Positions 5,942 through 6,421 of a stretch of DNA of 6,421 nucleotides are shown one piece after another. The DNA lies in the NCBI GenBank assembly GCA_964451985.1, contig CAYVKB010000102.1, forward strand, positions 1 to 6,421, given 5' to 3'. The DNA comes from GBS-DC sp964451985 (GTDB taxonomy: Bacteria; Armatimonadota; Fimbriimonadia; Fimbriimonadales; GBS-DC). The position numbers were made by a program, and so were the translations under genes. The first letter of the stretch is position 1. Each line of letters starts with the position of its first letter. Below the pieces are notes generated by a model. The model ran no database searches. It worked only from the letters and a program-made list of their open reading frames with translations, and was not told where the DNA came from.

Positions 5942-5961
5942 GCGTGGCAGGTGCGCCACGC
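5942..5961. repeat. GTAGCGT-type hairpin in the leader of the oxidoreductase operon
   Basis: GCGTGGC (5942-5948) and GCCACGC (5955-5961) are perfect 7-bp arms around a 6-nt loop. On the minus strand the element begins GTAGCGTGGCG (from 5963), resembling the start of the 38-bp array unit GTAGCGTCGGCG. It ends 12 nt before the ribosome-binding site of the oxidoreductase gene, so it would lie in its mRNA leader, where it could affect translation or stability. Membership of the same repeat family is an inference from a short shared string. Confidence 0.5.
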
Positions 5962-5980
5962 TACCTCATAACCATAGGGG

Positions 5981-5986
5981 AGTATA
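5981..5986 (-). promoter_or_regulatory. Weak -10 candidate for the oxidoreductase-transporter operon
   Basis: The minus strand reads TATACT at 5986-5981, one base from TATAAT. A start site near 5974 would give a leader of about 60 nt that includes the 5942-5961 hairpin. No convincing -35 hexamer or TGn extension is present. The assignment rests on position and a single hexamer only. Confidence 0.3.
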
Positions 5987-5998
5987 CCTGATGAGGGG

Positions 5999-6033
5999 CG
6001 GGGCTTCTACCGACAGGTAGGTTCGACGCCCCG
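5999..6033. repeat. Two-tier hairpin upstream of the oxidoreductase operon
   Basis: Outer arms CGGGGC (5999-6004) and GCCCCG (6028-6033) enclose an inner hairpin CTACC (6007-6011) / GGTAG (6016-6020) with the 4-nt loop GACA. No T-run follows on the minus strand, and on the plus strand the stem is followed by AAAATAG, so it is not a standard terminator. It lies just upstream of the weak -10 candidate at 5981-5986. It could be a regulatory or operator structure or a degenerate intergenic repeat. Confidence 0.4.
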
Positions 6034-6058
6034 AAAATAGGGTGAAAAGCAGTTGAGT

Positions 6059-6111
6059 CCCCTCGCACCACTTGGACAGGCGAAAGGTGTCATTCCAAAC
6101 GAAGCGAGGGG
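6059..6111 (-). terminator. Long palindrome after the partial gene, possible terminator or REP-like element
   Basis: CCCCTCGC (6059-6066) and GCGAGGGG (6104-6111) are perfect 8-bp arms. Inside, TTGG/CCAA (6072-6075/6095-6098) and ACA/TGT (6076-6078/6088-6090) can extend the fold. It begins 8 nt after the stop codon of the partial minus-strand gene, the position expected of a terminator. The following minus-strand sequence (ACTCAACTGCTTTTC) has only a short, distant T-run. The inner text TGTCATTCCAAACGAAGCGA resembles dispersed intergenic repeats containing GTCATTCC and GAAGCGA that I recall from many bacterial genomes. Confidence 0.45.
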
Positions 6112-6119
6112 TATCACTG

Positions 6120-6421
6120 CTAATTGGCTGAGGCGATTCTCGGTGATTCCCAGTTAACAGGCTCAATCACCGCCACCCGATACACTGCCTCCGCCCCCAA
6201 GCGAAACTCTATTTGCTTCCGCACTCGGTAGGTTGCACTGCGCCAGGTAAGTGTGGTGTTCGGGGTTAGGTTGGTGCTTGGTGCAACGGCGACAGCCCAC
6301 AGCGGGCGGGGCAGTCCCGCAAGTTCCTCTGAACTGAAATGCCAGCGCAGCAGCCCCGCCGAAGGCTGGAAAAAGATTCCGCGCTGCGTCTGCGCCCCCA
6401 CTTGAAACGGCTCGCCATAGC
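6120..6421 (-). CDS. C-terminal part of an unrecognised protein, cut by the window edge
   Basis: The frame ends with TAG at 6122-6120 and stays open to the window edge, giving 99 visible residues that begin YGEPFQVGAQTQRGIFFQ. A GTG codon at 6401 is in frame, but there is no Shine-Dalgarno motif before it and coding-like sequence continues upstream, so the true start is probably outside the window. The visible part alternates short hydrophobic stretches with polar turns (WAVAVAP, LTPNTTLTWRSATYRVRK, AVYRVAVIEPV), suggesting a small all-beta domain. There is no signal peptide, membrane segment or recognised catalytic motif. The pattern 'GEPF, short loop, RGIF' followed by 'LTW, ATYRV' is loosely like small phage head-tail connector proteins, but this is a guess from appearance. 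No other phage genes are in the window. Confidence 0.65.
   Translation of the reverse strand, partial: YGEPFQVGAQTQRGIFFQPSAGLLRWHFSSEELAGLPRPLWAVAVAPSTNLTPNTTLTWRSATYRVRKQIEFRLGAEAVYRVAVIEPVNWESPRIASAN

Noticed and set aside
1..6421. tRNA, rRNA genes, insertion sequence or complete new multi-gene system
   Set aside because: No tRNA-like cloverleaf, rRNA sequence, transposase or flanking direct repeats were recognised. The complete genes belong to familiar families.

Overview
The window is from a moderately GC-rich bacterial chromosome. It holds four complete protein genes and the 3' end of a fifth, separated by short spacers rich in hairpins. The likely FliA-type promoter and the long chemoreceptor suggest a motile bacterium. 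The extended -10 promoter with no ribosome-binding site before dapD, the TTG and GTG starts, and a DapD variant unlike the E. coli form point away from the Proteobacteria. An Armatimonadota-like or other deep-branching, possibly thermophilic lineage fits, but this is an impression from memory and weakly supported.

Layout. Positions 1-433 are non-coding: an inverted hairpin (17-53), then a tandem array with a 38-bp unit, each unit carrying a perfect 8-bp stem. The array is interrupted by 152 unknown bases (199-350) and its last unit runs into the promoter of dapD. dapD (434-1261, +) encodes tetrahydrodipicolinate N-succinyltransferase of lysine/diaminopimelate synthesis. It converges on a methyl-accepting chemotaxis protein gene (1323-3440, -). 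A long palindrome sits exactly 11 nt from both stop codons and probably ends both transcripts. The chemoreceptor gene has its own strong ribosome-binding site and a close match to the sigma-28 flagellar/chemotaxis promoter.

Further right on the minus strand are a Gfo/Idh/MocA-type NAD(P)-dependent oxidoreductase gene (5912-4839, TTG start) and, 4 nt after its stop, a major-facilitator transporter gene (4834-3614, GTG start). They are almost certainly one operon, plausibly uptake and oxidation of a sugar, polyol or related compound; the substrate cannot be read from the sequence. The spacer 5913-6119 contains three separate hairpins and a weak promoter candidate. The window ends inside an unrecognised minus-strand gene (6120-6421).

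The most unusual features are: the 38-bp hairpin array abutting an apparently leaderless biosynthetic gene; related GTAGCGT-type hairpins at three other gene borders; a chemoreceptor whose signalling hairpin is much longer than that of E. coli Tsr and has methylation-type motifs 28 residues apart; and a DapD in which the glutamate equivalent to E. coli E189 is glycine. No complete new multi-gene system is evident.
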